A stretch of 64,000 bases of DNA, taken from positions 178,663,868-178,727,867 of the forward strand of contig OX235279.1 of the NCBI GenBank assembly GCA_944472155.2, in the 5' to 3' direction. Shown piece after piece: positions 35,143 through 45,917 of this stretch. The position numbers and the translations under genes are program-made. The notes beneath the pieces are model-generated. The model did not search any database. It worked only from the letters and a program-made list of their open reading frames with translations, and was not told the DNA's origin. The stretch comes from Trichobilharzia szidati. Taxonomy: Eukaryota > Platyhelminthes > Trematoda > Strigeidida > Schistosomatidae. Positions within the stretch are counted from its first letter, which is position 1; each line of letters starts with the position of its first letter.

Positions 35143-35547
35143 TTGGTAGTGTTGTCTAATTCTAGCAATCCCTTCTTTCTGTCTATAGATGACGTCGTTG
35201 AATGTCATATGGTCATATATCAGTTCACCTGCTCGTGCGGAGCTAGGTACACAGGTCGTTCTATGCGGGTCTTATCAAAACGTGTTAGTGAACAACATCC
35301 AGCATGTCTGCAAAGAGGAGGCACTGGTTCAATCACAAGCGGCGTAACTGAACACCTCGTCAATACCTATCACAGCATCTCAAATGACTCATCATTCAGA
35401 GTCATTCACAAAGTGAACAAAAATCCACCAAGAGAAGTGTGTTTTCGACTTCTTTGTACTGTCAAAGCTCTTGCCATATACATCAAAAAGCCGGAGCTGT
35501 GTGTTCAAAAGAAATTAGTCCAGCCTTTACAACTACCATGGACCTAG
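35143..35547 (+). pseudogene. PLE GIY-YIG endonuclease domain, long open frame
   Basis: An open frame of 134 codons with the core VIYQFTCSCGARYTGRSMR, VLSKRVSEQHPACLQRGG, SGVTEHLVNTYHSI and the end CVQKKLVQPLQLPWT. The YIG motif is YTG here, but the CG, the GRS Arg and the Glu of TEH remain. No RT is attached. A matching pLTR follows at 35808. Confidence 0.8.
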
Positions 35548-35807
35548 TTCGGTATGTTCTCTTATCCTTCGGTTGTTTTTGTTTTGTTTTGTACTCTGTA
35601 TGTGCATTTTTCTCTCTTTGTCTTCATTCAATTCATCCCACTTTTTTCAGTCATAAAATCAGTTATTTTAAGTTTGTTTCCATGCTCCTCCTGATCACAC
35701 TTGTAATCCGTTTAGAATGACCATTTTACAATTATATTCTAATCCTGTGTAATTTTTTTCTTTCTATGCCTCTTGTAATCTATATTTACACCTAACTTAC
35801 ACTTCAA

Positions 35808-35960
35808 AGTCGTGTGATTACAATTGATATGATTATGAACAATAAATTTTGTTCGAAACGTCATCCAATAAATAATACTGTTTCACTGTGTGATATATCT
35901 AATAAACAAACTAATGTGGAATTACTTACTACTACAGTGCCCAAGTTTTACACATATATT
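35808..35960 (+). repeat. PLE pseudo-LTR downstream of the GIY-YIG fragment
   Basis: Contains GTCGTGTGATTACAATTGAT, ATGATTATGAACAATAAATT, TTGTTCGAAACGTCATCC and the end motif CTACAGTGCCCAAGTTTTAC. It is about 90% alike to 46690-46845 and, inverted, to 44879-45005. Confidence 0.75.
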
Positions 35961-36585
35961 ACACTTCAAGTTGAAAATTTTGATTTCAGTTTGTGTTCAC
36001 ACCCGTAATTCGTTCTATCCCTGCGAAATGTTTGTTTCTAAGCCTCTTTTAATTTATATCAAGGTGAAAATAATTATCATCTTTTATTCGCCTTTAAAAT
36101 TATTATTTCTCCAGTTATCAAATATTAATTTTGCATACGTTGTAACTGTTTTCTAATCCTGTGCAATCTTGTCTCTAAGTCCCTTGTAATCTATATTCAT
36201 ACCTTCAAACTTTCATATCAAGTTGAAAATTATTATCACCTTCTTCGTTACTATGTAGAATTAAATAAATAATAATTGTATCCATGTAAACTAATCTATA
36301 TGAATGAGACTGTACAGGTGCTTTTGAGAATGAAATCGCCGGAAAGATCGTCATCTTTGCTGAAGTTCTTGTTCTTTCCAATCTAATGTCCCGATGAGTA
36401 TTTTCCACGATGTACAAATTAAGGATATCAAACCTCAGCCTTTGTCATGCTTATTATTAACTAATCTGTCCTCTCAAAAAATTCATTATTAGCGCAAGTT
36501 TCCTCTGATTTTCATCCCTATTTGTACCACGTGATTTAATTTTCTCATTCACAACAGCCTAACAAACAATTGAGAATTATAATTC
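35961..36585. other. AT-rich spacer
   Basis: No supported gene. Phrases such as AAGTTGAAAATTATTATCAC recur twice (about 36063 and 36220), suggesting local duplication. Confidence 0.4.
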
Positions 36586-36870
36586 CATATTAGATAAGTT
36601 CATTTTATTTAACGTAAACACACGGTAATACAGTGTTAACAACTGGATGACATTTTTGAGTACAATTCATTACTGCTCATGGTCATATTGATGTATTTCA
36701 CACGACATCATATATTGCTTGATAAAGCCTTACTCTCTCCTATCTCTTTATCTCAATTTATCGTATATCCACGAATGTTGTTGCGTTATCTGCATAGCAC
36801 GTATTTAGTGCTGATTCGATGAACAAAGATTCGGTGATTAACTTCTCCTATTCTGAAGCTAATTATAACA
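36586..36870 (-). pseudogene. PLE extreme C-terminus plus pseudo-LTR, minus strand
   Basis: The minus strand of 36720-36870 translates to KLITESLFIESALNT with further decayed text, matching LITEALFIESTTNTCNRNDS of the PLE at 44879-46860. Downstream on the minus strand (36586-36715) is the pLTR with its GTGTTAC, CTGGATGAC and TCATGGTCATAT landmarks. It has the same order, coding end then pLTR, as the plus-strand copies. Confidence 0.6.
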
Positions 36871-37269
36871 AATTTTAATACTTTTTAATACATTGGGCAT
36901 AAGATTAGGCAAGTTCACCATCGAATTTCTAAACACACATAACCCCCCACCCACCCATAACACCATCTTAGTTAGGAGAATGGGCGAACAAACCTATGCG
37001 TAGTCTGATACTAGCTCATCTCGTCGACACGGAATATCAATTCGATACTCACAAAGTTTCTAAGGTTATTCATCGTATGTCATCCAACTTTCTGTATGAT
37101 CTACAAGTCTGACTTTTACATAAAGCACAGGCGATCGGAATTCATCTCAATAATTCAGCCACTGGGACCCATGAATTCTAACTTTTAGCGCCATTGCGGA
37201 GTATATGTGCTCACTCCTGATCAGGTAGACCCCACTGGTCACGACTTCGCAATAGAACTCCAAGCACCT
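36871..37269. other. No supported feature
   Basis: A short C-rich run (CACCCACCCATAAC) near 36945 and otherwise ordinary AT-rich sequence. Confidence 0.4.
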
Positions 37270-37690
37270 TCCTCCTGTAGAAGCCGGTTACTAGCTAGCA
37301 ACAGATTAATTTTCAACAGTCTGTTTTTAGGGATCTGATTTTTTCCAAATTTGATAACAGGCTGATATCCGTTAGAGAACCATAGAAACCCAGGGAGCCC
37401 CATCCGGTCAGGACTGAGAACAGACACTCGCCGATGACACTGGCTTCTGATGGTGCTAAAGTCACAAATTGAAAAAAACTTAGAATTCATGGGCCGTTGA
37501 GTTGGATCCTAGTGGTTAAATGGTCTACAAGCATGCCTACTAACCAGAAGGCCAAGAGTTCGAACCCCGCCAAGACTCATACTGCCAATGAGTCCCAAAT
37601 TAGGACCAGACAGCTATCCACTACTCTATGGTTTTCAATGGTTCAATAAATGATATCAGTCCGTATTCAAACTTTAAACATAACAAATTC
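37270..37690. mobile_element. Two diverged Smalpha-like SINE family 2 pieces
   Basis: The plus-strand piece 37480-37690 has AATTCATGGGCCGTTGAGTT, the head GATCCTAGTGGTTAAATGG, B box AGTTCGAACC, and a hammerhead relic at 37577-37620 (TACTG, CCAATGA, GTCC...GGAC, CAG, ACAGCTAT). The minus-strand piece 37340-37460 carries ATATCCGTTAGAGAACCATA (inverted tail) and a further diverged hammerhead region. Confidence 0.6.
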
Positions 37691-38219
37691 CTAAAAGCTA
37701 ACTGTTGAAAATTGATCTGAATAAGCTAAGTCTTTTTGTCAGAAAGGAATTCATGCAGCCTCCATATTTGCTATCACTGCCCATGAAAGATGCATACAGT
37801 CTTACAAAAGATGATTTTCCCGCAGTCCTTGTGACTATCATTTGAGTGTTGTCTTTTTATTATGAATACTAACTATTCTAGCTGGTTCAGTTAACGCATT
37901 TGTGTCACAGTCTTCTTACGTAATTCATTCATCTGTTATTCTTAATCACTATTATTATTTTACGAAATGTTGTGTAACAACTTATTGCCAACGTCTACAA
38001 ATCGACTTATCTTGAATTTCGTAATCAACTAACTTCATTCTAGCAAAAATATTCATTCAGACATCTATAAAACATAAAATAATTGAGCAAAGAATATCCT
38101 TTTCGATAAATTCCTCTTCCGGCTCTACAATTATATATATATGTTTATATACACAGAATATTGTAAATTAGTAGTTAATAACAATATTTTTAATAAATTT
38201 CTAGTATTTTTAATATATT
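37691..38219. other. AT-rich stretch without supported feature
   Basis: No ORF, tRNA-like head or retroelement block found. A (TA)n-like run lies near 38130. Confidence 0.4.
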
Positions 38220-38345
38220 TGTACGTCGAAGTTTCTGTAGCAATTTGGTTAAGTTTTGGGGGTGAAGTTGCTAGCACCACGCCCCAACCTTCTCTCTTTA
38301 TCCGGGCTTGGAACCGGCTAGAAAACTAGCGAGGTAGAAATCTAG
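38220..38345. repeat. SINE family 4 body fragment
   Basis: GTTGCTAGCACCACGCCCCA, ACCTTCTCTCTTTATCC and CTAGCGAGGTAGAAATC resemble, more loosely, the body at 42000-42070 (CCTCACGCCCGACCTTTCCT, TCTTTACC, TTAGCGAGGTAAAGGAG). No tRNA-like head remains in this copy. Confidence 0.45.
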
Positions 38346-38529
38346 GCGAAGTGTTTTTCAAATAATATCGATTCGTAAAGTAAGATCACAATGGAATCAC
38401 CACAGTTCATTAAAGATGCTTAAATTATAATAATAATAAAGATATAATAGCGAATAGAATGTCAACTAAAATTAGGGAAATTTCACAAAAATTCAGGATC
38501 ATTCAAACCTAGATGGCTAAGGTAAGGAC

Positions 38530-39500
38530 AATGTCAGAACCAACCAACTTCTTTTGGATGCATAAATTAGGCTTATTAATATGGATCCAAACAGCCAGTC
38601 TCAGCAATGTTTAGTAATCGAACTCTTAAGGCGAAATTACGATTCGTTGGTATGCGGTAAATGAACCTGAAGCATGGTTAACGTCAATCTTGTGTTCTGT
38701 CTCCACAAGATGAGATAGAATAGCTCTGCGAATAGACTTTGTTTGTCCTTTACTTAACCAAGCACACAGGGTGATGTTCGGAAATTCGACGAGAAACACG
38801 CCTACGCAAGTAACTGGCTCTTTCCACAGGAGCAGTTAAACTGGTAGATGCACATGGAAGAGGCGAAATTAGGCAGTTTCTCTTTTATTCCCGAACTCAG
38901 AAGAGGGATGGTTTTGAAGACAGCGTAATTCAGCAGCAGAGAATGCTCTTTTTACCGCATTTCTAAGGCGCTGTGTTAGTATCTCACTGGTGTTGTCTCC
39001 TAGGAACTGCATCTGTAAAAACAAGGCCATTTTAGGAACTATTGGTAACTTGGGCTACTTTGGTTTCAGATTCAGATTCTTATCAGTAAAATTTTCAGGA
39101 TAACTATTCTCACTGAGCAACCGTTTAATATTATTAAGGTCCCCGTCAAGACATTCGTCCGAGAAACTCTCTGTTGCTCTGTGGACCAAGCACTTTGTTC
39201 GATTGCGTTTGTATTTCAAGGGTACAAAGCTGAGAAAATGTTTGTACTGGTCCGTTGATGTAGGTTTTCTATAAACACCTTCATTCTTAGTAGTATCTTG
39301 AAACCGACAACTCTTATTGACAAACACATCAAGACATGGTTGGCACATTTTTACTGTGAAGCTACATACATGTATCAGTGTGGAGCTCTTTCGATGAGGA
39401 ACTCATTGAACTCATCGCCTTCGATCTGAACTGATTTAATAAATTCTTGGAAGATTTTGTCCTGAGTGCCTGTCTTCCTAGATAATCATATCAGAAAGAG
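38530..39500 (-). pseudogene. PLE: RT C-terminus through GIY-YIG domain, minus strand
   Basis: Reading down the minus strand: EGVYRKPTSTDQYKHFLSFV, PLKYKRNRTKCLVHRATESF and NNIKRLLSENSYPENF (RT C-terminal, 39348-39055); then MALFLQMQFLGDNTSEILTQ, RLRNAVKRAFSAAELRCL and MCIYQFNCSCGKSQ (start of GIY-YIG, about 38850); then, frameshifted, RAILSHLVETEHKIDV and an end IHINKPNLCIQKKLVG near 38560. It is the longest PLE coding remnant here lacking the RT catalytic core. Several frameshifts and stops. It belongs to a lineage distinct from 44879-46860. Confidence 0.75.
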
Positions 39501-41289
39501 ATAGAATTTATAGTTCATACTCCTGGTGACTGATTGGTAATATTCATGCCGTATAACTTGAAGTATTTGGCCTTGATCACAGGTTTGGTTGAAGAGTCCC
39601 AAACTAGGAAGAAACAGTCATTCAAAAACTTGGTGGTTAAATGTCAGTTTGAGGTGAAGTTCGTCTTGGAATCAACACTTGAAAGTTCAACTGTTCACCA
39701 GAAATTTATATTGTCATAAGCAGGAATTAGTGTAAGTCAGCAGCACTGCATTACTAGCTGATATAGGTGCAGGTTGGAAAAGAGTAAGTGGTGGCCAAAC
39801 AAAAACATGGCCTCATCAATCCATGAAATCCTTGACAGTTAAACTGAGTCAGGTAGGGAGGGAGACGCAGACTCCTTCCGGGTTGGGGCCCTCGGGACTC
39901 CAAGAATCAATGGCTGGAGACAACAATAGGTGACATGGCTCAAAATCGTTGTCAATGGCTTACGCAGATGTATTCAGTCTCTGTAATCTTTCATATTCCT
40001 TTCTACCATTACTCATTCTGTTTCACTCTTATACTTGTCAAAACTCTATTGATTCTCTTCACTCATCATCTTCTTGTCTACCTTTGTGTGCTATTTGGAA
40101 CGTGACAACTCGAACTTCTGCACTTCGGTGCCAAGTTCTATGTTGAATCCAGACAGACAGAGACAGCAGCACTGCAACAGACGGTTTCTTAATGAAGATA
40201 GTTATGAAGATGATCTATCTGTGATCAGGATTTTAACTTCAGTGACGAGTGACACAGTTTTTATCGTATGAAAAAAAAATCATTTCAGTTCACGTATTAG
40301 CTAAAGATTTGTAACTGTCTACCATACTCACGGTTGCCATTTGATTTCCGCCTAACGCACTATTAAACCTTACTTAGTTTAGTGATCTCAGTAGTGAACC
40401 TGGTAAAGAAGGAAAGTTGGTTGTAAGGTTAAAAACCTTGCCCAGTAAGAAACGTAACATCATCACTACTGACACTTCACACTTGGAATGTTTGGAATGA
40501 AAGAAAAACCTGAAAGTACAGTCCACCGCAGTGTTATTGCAATGTTCATTTCCACTGATTTATTAATTTTTACTGGTAACAGCATATATTGCACATGAAG
40601 ACGTTATTGAGAAGAGCACTTTCACATAAGATCGGCCTAAAATATCATTTTTGGACGGCTTTACATGCCCAGCTTTCAACGAGTCGATCTTTTTCAAGAG
40701 TGCACATCGGTAAATTGAAACGGAAGTTGGTTTTATGCAACAGATGTAAAATTTTAGCTGACTAATCTTAACTGAGGAGTAGAAATCTTTACAAGGAAGG
40801 AAAACTGACTAACAAAAAAATGGAACATTAAATAACAAAATTATGATGGGACTATTAGCCTGGCTATCGTAAGGCAAGGAAAAGTACACCTCTTATATTT
40901 GGGCAGGGGAGGTCAGGTTTTTGAATTGCTAGGTACTCGACTATATATGGATGGCGTGAGTATTCGAAGTTCTCCAGTGTTATATTATAAGAGTCTGTAC
41001 ACCACTGATATAGATCTCATTTAAACACATTCAAAGTCCTTTCCACTATTTTTTGTCCGTTTCAAAATCATCTGCATTAAGTCAATTTTGCGTCTATTCA
41101 GCAATTGCAACCGCTGTTTTTTGATCTTCCTCAGTGCATGAACTGACAGTGTGGTGAGAGCTATCTACTAGCCAAATTGGTAGACAGTAATTTACGTCAA
41201 TATTTACGTTCCCAAGATTTGTCGTGAGAAAATGTGAACAAAGATTGATTCAAAACCGACCACAGCATACTTTGCGTAGGCGGATGCAG
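39501..41289. other. Mostly unassigned, with one SINE/hammerhead relic
   Basis: At 39588-39625 a family 2 hammerhead relic reads TTGAAGA, GTCCC...GGA, AGAAACAGTC. Around 39840-40200 lies moderately GC-rich sequence (CCTTCCGGGTTGGGGCCCTC) followed by C/T-rich DNA and short open frames with no homology I recognise. A tract of 9 A near 40271 could be a retroposon tail. The rest to 41289 shows nothing supportable. Confidence 0.4.
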
Positions 41290-41520
41290 TTAACATATAG
41301 AGGATTCGACATTCAAGAAACAGTCACAAATAGATGAAAGATTAACTTTACGTGAGAAACAACAATTGGAAGACTGTGTTTGTTTGTTTACATATCCATA
41401 GTAATGTACATGAAAACATATATAAATATGCGTTGATTTCCTTAATAAATGATCTGTTGCCTGACCCTTGCCTTCTGTTGTTACAACAGGAGTTAGAGAG
41501 CCATTGTAATTCATCAAGGA

Positions 41521-41572
41521 GTACTAGACTGCTGTTTCATTCTAGTCTTTGACTATTTGTCAGTGCATACTC
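41521..41572 (-). ncRNA. Strongly decayed hammerhead relic of SINE family 2
   Basis: Minus strand: GCACTGACAAATAGTC, AAAGACTAGAAT, GAA, ACAGCAGTC, TAGTAC. GAA and part of stem III persist, but the CUGANGA core reads CTGACAA and the stems are disrupted. Confidence 0.5.
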
Positions 41573-41689
41573 ATGAACAGTATATCAGTGAACGAACCCA
41601 TGATCTTTAGGTTATGAGGCGAACCCATGACAACTGTAATAAACATTCAAACTAGCATAAAACAAACGTCCAGTACTTCTTGATAGCTT

Positions 41690-41770
41690 TCAGTAGTTGC
41701 CTTGTTTTTATTCTTTCACGTCCTCCAGTGGAACATAGGGCTTCAAGCTAGAAGCTTGAAGTTTCTGTAG
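41690..41770 (-). mobile_element. Tiny RTE 3'-end remnant
   Basis: CCAGTGGAACATAGGGCTTC resembles the 3' terminal segment seen at 57385 and 49815 (GGAACATA-GGCTTCA). Confidence 0.45.
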
Positions 41771-41791
41771 CAGTGTTTATTTTTACAGGAT

Positions 41792-41992
41792 GAGGCTGTG
41801 CGTCGGTGGCACAGTGGTTAGGACTCTCGCCGACCATGCACATGGTCAGAGGTTCGATCCCCTGCCGACGCACACCCGATATCTATGGTCGGCCTGCAAA
41901 ATTTGGGCTACCGATATCCATGCTGAAAATTCCATACTTGTACTGAAAATACTGTGTGGAATGAAGCTGTAAATCAAAATAAAAAAAATAAA
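41792..41992 (+). mobile_element. SINE family 1, best-preserved full copy
   Basis: tRNA-like head: an 8-bp acceptor-like stem TGCGTCGG / CCGACGCA, A box GGCACAGTGGTTAGG, hairpin GACCAT-GCAC-ATGGTC in place of an anticodon arm, and B box GGTTCGATCCC. Then the unrelated body (GATATCTATGGTCGGCCTG, AAAATTTGGGCTACCGATAT, CATGCTGAAAATTCCAT) and an A-rich tail with AAATAAATAAATAA. It is Pol III-type and tRNA-derived, and is not itself a functional tRNA. Confidence 0.88.
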
Positions 41993-41999
41993 TAAATAA

Positions 42000-42140
42000 A
42001 ATAACCTCACGCCCGACCTTTCCTCTTTACCAGCTTTATTTCTGGCTTAGCGAGGTAAAGGAGTGTGTCAGTTGCCGGGGATCGAACCCTGGACCATGTG
42101 CATGGTCAGCGAGCATCCTAACCTCTGTGTCCCCGACACA
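42000..42140 (-). mobile_element. SINE with family 1-like head and a different body (family 4)
   Basis: The minus strand starts GTGTCGGGGACACAGAGGTT, has hairpin GACCAT-GCAC-ATGGTC and B box GGTTCGATCCCC, then a body with CTTTACCTCGCTAAGCC and GGAAAGGTCGGGCGTGAGG, unlike family 1. The head is shared and the body exchanged, which suggests a chimeric SINE. Confidence 0.65.
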
Positions 42141-42225
42141 ATATTTCTCTAACTGATGCTGTCCCGTTATCTAACTTGAAACCAATAAAATCCCTGCAAA
42201 CCAATAATTCAAAATTCCTAACTAT
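42141..42225 (+). mobile_element. 3' tail of a SINE family 2 copy
   Basis: CTCTAACTGATGCTGTC and AAAATCCCTGCAAACCAATA match the family 2 tail at 54616-54690. The rest was displaced by the family 4 SINE. Confidence 0.55.
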
Positions 42226-42847
42226 AATCTGGGAATTTCTGAAGCAGGTAGAATATTTACAAAAAAATGAAAAATTTAAAAACAGTTCAACTCATCGCCA
42301 ATAGCATCTCAGAGGACTACTGAAGATGCACACCTCCATCGCTGTCTCGACACTGAAAATCAGATGCCTAGTAGGTGAGGATAAACAACAAGAAAGTCTG
42401 ACGGTGAGTATGTGAGCCAGAAAAATGTTCAGGAAGAAATGGAGATGGATGGATGGATATATCAGACCTAAACATCAAGGAGACATTCCAGTGATGCCAC
42501 ACACAAGATCCTTGATTGGAACATGAATGGAAAGCCATGAGTATGATGTAGAGGCAATCATTCGAGTAGAAAAAAAAGTGAAATCATGAATGACAGACAA
42601 TCGAGTGAATCATACAGCTAAAAGTGATAGAGGATAAACGTTAGCTATGCAGATATACCTCCCAATGAAGTCTTTTCCCTCGACTACAAATACACGGAAT
42701 GAAAAAGAATAGTCATCTGTTACAGTTATAAATTTATCTTATACAAACAAACAACCAAACATAAAGTACAACATTAAGTAAACAACAGTACTACTGATAA
42801 ATAACGGTTTTTAAGTAGTATATACAAATACACAAAATTAAATCAGT
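42226..42847 (+). other. RTE remnant and 3' flank of the receptor gene
   Basis: At 42430-42560 a plus-strand frame FRKKWRWMDGYIRPKHQGDI resembles the RTE C-terminal RKWRWIGHTLR block. It is decayed. The rest is AT-rich and includes the minus-strand 3' flank of the receptor gene. No clear AATAAA signal could be assigned. Confidence 0.45.
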
Positions 42848-44077
42848 TTACTTTCGAATCCTTTTACCTTCATTTTGACCGCTTGTATTCATTAAATGAT
42901 TAACACTGTATAGACTGTGCTCATGTTTATAATAATCAAGCTTCTCTTCTCTCCATTGATAAATCAAATCCAATACAGGTCGTGTGAATGTACAATTGAC
43001 AGTAATGTATATAGCCTGTAGACTATTCAACAGAGTGAAAACATGCCATAGTGCTATAGATGCTTGTATCAATGCTAGAAATGCAATAATCCAGACCAGT
43101 GTATGCGTGATAGTGAATTTTACAGTTATCCAAAATCTAGCACTGATATTTGTCGTTTTCCATAACAAGGAGAGATTATCCTCATCATCATCGTCACCGC
43201 TATCGTTCGTGTCGGTTGCGGCACGATCAGTAGTGTTATGATTGTCTTCAGAAGGCGTTGAACTGTCACCAACACCACCAATACCACCGGAATCATCATT
43301 ACCACGTGTGTGATGTTTTCTAACATGAAGTAGTTTCATGATAACGAGTATACACACTAGTTGTAGTAATAATAGAATAAATAATAATGGGAAAAAAACA
43401 TAGAAGTGTCCATAATTTGGGATGAGATTACACGAGACATCAGAGAACTCCTCATGATCCACTGTGATATAATGCGACGACTTGAAAAAGACAATATTCA
43501 CGATGATCTCGATCAACGGGAGACCAATTATTACAATATATCCGATCACATGACAGCATCTTTTAGTGTCAGTCACCAGGACACTGCTCTCATTGCACAG
43601 TGAGCATAGTAATAACCCGCCGTCGGGACAACAGTCTTTTCGCTTCTTTGCATTCCACAACGAGTAGGTGATCACCAGTGACGACTTCAGATTCACTGTC
43701 ATTGTTATCAGAATACAGTAGTCGGCGAAATAACTGAATATCAGGTGTGTAAAATGACTCTTGGGCAGAAAACATGTGATCAAAGTCATTAGATAGGAGG
43801 CTGAATAGAATAGACAGCATGTCATTATGCACAGACCATACAGGCGTCGAATACGCTGAAAGCAAAGAAATATCAGCACATGCAACAGTGTCGAGAATAA
43901 AGCCAGTGCGAAACAGATTTTTGTAATGGTATAGGTTTCCGAGTCAATTCGACTATCATTTGTCAGTGATGATGTAGATGTCTTGATTAGATGTTGGCTG
44001 CTTTGATTGCATACAGAATGCTTATCAGACGATATGCATAATGGAGATATTGTCGGTGGGTTTATTAGTTCGGTCAT
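42848..44077 (-). CDS. Seven-transmembrane receptor (class B/cAMP-receptor-like GPCR), single exon
   Basis: An intact 409-residue ORF starting at ATG 44077 and ending TAA. The N-terminus is short (about 50 residues), extracellular, Ser/Thr-rich, with N-glycosylation sequons near residues 24 and 40 and no cleavable signal. Seven hydrophobic segments at about 51-73, 80-102, 114-138, 174-198, 223-248, 320-345 and 350-374 fit a 7TM receptor in the plasma membrane. TM7 reads NSLQAIYITVNCTFTRPVLD, close to the NSLQG block of class B and related receptors. There is no DRY motif. The third cytoplasmic loop (about 250-310) is long, Gly- then Asp/Glu-rich. Cys121 and Cys216 could form the TM3-ECL2 disulphide. 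It is surrounded by transposons but has no stops. The ligand is unknown. A GPR157-like assignment is possible but unproven. Confidence 0.85.
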   Translation of the reverse strand: MTELINPPTISPLCISSDKHSVCNQSSQHLIKTSTSSLTNDSRIDSETYTITKICFALALFSTLLHVLIFLCFQRIRRLYGLCIMTCCLFYSASYLMTLITCFLPKSHFTHLIFSYFADYCILITMTVNLKSSLVITYSLWNAKKRKDCCPDGGLLLCSLCNESSVLVTDTKRCCHVIGYIVIIGLPLIEIIVNIVFFKSSHYITVDHEEFSDVSCNLIPNYGHFYVFFPLLFILLLLQLVCILVIMKLLHVRKHHTRGNDDSGGIGGVGDSSTPSEDNHNTTDRAATDTNDSGDDDDEDNLSLLWKTTNISARFWITVKFTITHTLVWIIAFLALIQASIALWHVFTLLNSLQAIYITVNCTFTRPVLDLIYQWREEKLDYYKHEHSLYSVNHLMNTSGQNEGKRIRK

Positions 44078-44878
44078 TTTTCGCGTGTTTACTTCATCTA
44101 ATACTTTCTTTCTATGAAGTCGGAAGAACTAACATTCTCACACCTACTGTTTAAATAAATATCCAGGTAAATAGGTTGGGAACGCAATTTTGATAATATA
44201 ACAATTATAGTAGTAACAGCAATAATGACAAGTGACTATCCCTTTCAAATGATCAATACTATCTGAAAGACAGCCAATCAGATTAATTTGGGTAGGAAAA
44301 GCAGGCAGGCATTTTTAAGCTTCCTTCTGATTGGCTAGTTCCGTTTAGTCAGGTGTGTTTTTGTTTTGATTGCTTTTTTTTCGTTTGTAATGAGGAAGGA
44401 GGAAGACAAGGAAGGTGGAGAATAAGAAAGAGATTATTTAACTTTAGAAGAAGCTATTTTACGATATTTTGTTGTTGTTGTTGTTTTTTATTGAGTATAG
44501 ATGAAAATATTTTTAAATGTCGTCAGAATGTTGTGGTGAAAGGTGGGTTTGCGTGTGCATCTATACAAATTTAGTACATTTTCAGTAATCTGGTTGTGTG
44601 AGTGGGACTTGGGCTCTTTTTTCAATGTCGGATTTTTCAAATATAGTTTAGTGAGTGAAAAATGCGCATAAATACTCTGCCTTGTGATTGAAGAATGTTT
44701 TGATGTTTAGTTCTATTCCCGTGTTTTTGTCTGAACACTCATATTTTTCAATTATCTTAATGGACACGTTTGCATGTTATGAAATACTCAACATTTCTTC
44801 GAAACTTCAGCTAACCAAATCGATTATTTTCCGGAAAAAATTTTCATTTCAAATAATTTTGTAAACTTTTCAAAATAA
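44078..44878. other. Upstream region of the receptor gene
   Basis: Probably holds its promoter and 5' UTR (minus strand), but no diagnostic element is identifiable. The plus-strand 73-codon frame at 44353 is Cys/Phe-rich from T-rich DNA (TTTTGTTGTTGTTGTTG) and is not a credible gene. Confidence 0.45.
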
Positions 44879-45056
44879 CTCCATATTAGTTTGTTTATTA
44901 GATGTATCACACAGTCAAAGAAACAGTATTATTTACTGGAAAAAGTTTCGAACAAAATTTATTGTTCATAATCATATCAATTGTAATCACACGACTTTGA
45001 CACTTGAGTTTCATAGATTTCTTTGTCTTCTCCTATTTGTCGTAGGGGTAGGTGAG
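44879..45056 (-). repeat. Inverted left terminal repeat of the PLE
   Basis: The reverse complement of 46635-46806, including the pLTR (ATTAGTTTGTTTATTAGAT, CAGTATTATTTACTGG, TTTCGAACAAAATTTATTG, CACACGACTT) and the last coding bases of the element (TTCTCCTATTTGTCGTAGGG). So the 5' end carries an inverted copy of the element's own 3' end. Confidence 0.85.
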
Positions 45057-45917
45057 TCTAAGTGGTTTAATTTAATGCCCAAAACTAATAACCCCAGTAG
45101 GATGAATGGTGTTGTTAAAATTCATAAGTCAGGATACCCTATTAGACCTATAGTTGATTTTAGAAATTCACCTACTTATGAATTATCTAAATATTTAGCC
45201 GTGGTATTAAATCCCCTTAGAAGCCTTATTGATATAAGTATAAAACTTGGGCACTGTGGTAGAGTATAACTCCATAGTGGTTAGAAGCCACTCAAAATTT
45301 AGACTAACAAATTCTTATGATTTAAAACATAGATTAGTTAATTTAAAATCAGATAATGAAGAAAAAATGGTTAGTTTTGACATTGTCAGTTTATATATAC
45401 ACGTATACTAATAAATATGGCTATAGAGACGGTCAGAAACGAACTCATTTCTAACCAAGACCTGGAACGTAGGACGAAAGTGCCACTTGAGGACATAATG
45501 CTGGAAATGCGACTATGCCTAACTTCCATTGTATTTAAATTCCGGGGAAAAATATACAAACAAACTGAGGGAGTTGCCATGGGATCACCAATATCCCCAG
45601 TGGTAGCAGATATATTCATGGATAAGTGGGAAAGCATAGCGATTAAAACGTTCACCCCCACCCCAAAAGTATGGTGGAGGTACGTAGACGACACATTCAC
45701 TGTACTTAGAACACAAGATATAGATAGGTTTTTCGAACATATCAACTCGAAGGTTGAAGCAATTCAATTCACTTATGAATTGGAAAATCAGGAAGGGGAG
45801 TTCCCAATGTTAGATTGTAACGTAAAGAGGAAAGAAGATAAGAAGTTAAACGCTAGTATTTACAGGAAACCCACACATTCAAACAAATATTTGGACTTCC
45901 GATCATCCCATCAGTGA
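45057..45917 (+). pseudogene. PLE reverse transcriptase
   Basis: Blocks in order: NPSRMNGVVKIHKSGYPIRP, IVDFRNSPTYELSKYLA, (50-bp insertion at 45231-45280), SHSKFRLTNSYDLKHRLV, MVSFDIVSLYI, then FRGKIYKQTEGVAMGSPISP, WWRYVDDTFTVL (catalytic YVDD), ELENQEGEFPMLDCNVKRK and ASIYRKPTHSNKYLDFRSSH. This is the telomerase-related RT fold of Penelope-like elements: KIHK, QTEGVAMGSP and RYVDDTF are diagnostic. Broken by the insertion, a frameshift around 45410 and a stop at 45915. Confidence 0.92.

Noticed and set aside
41797..41875. tRNA gene
   Set aside because: The head has A and B boxes and an acceptor-like stem, but a 6-bp arm with a 4-base loop replaces the anticodon arm, and the same head recurs with an attached body; it is a SINE.
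44353..44574. 73-codon Cys/Phe-rich ORF
   Set aside because: Produced by T-rich and TTG-repeat DNA; no motif, no conservation evidence.
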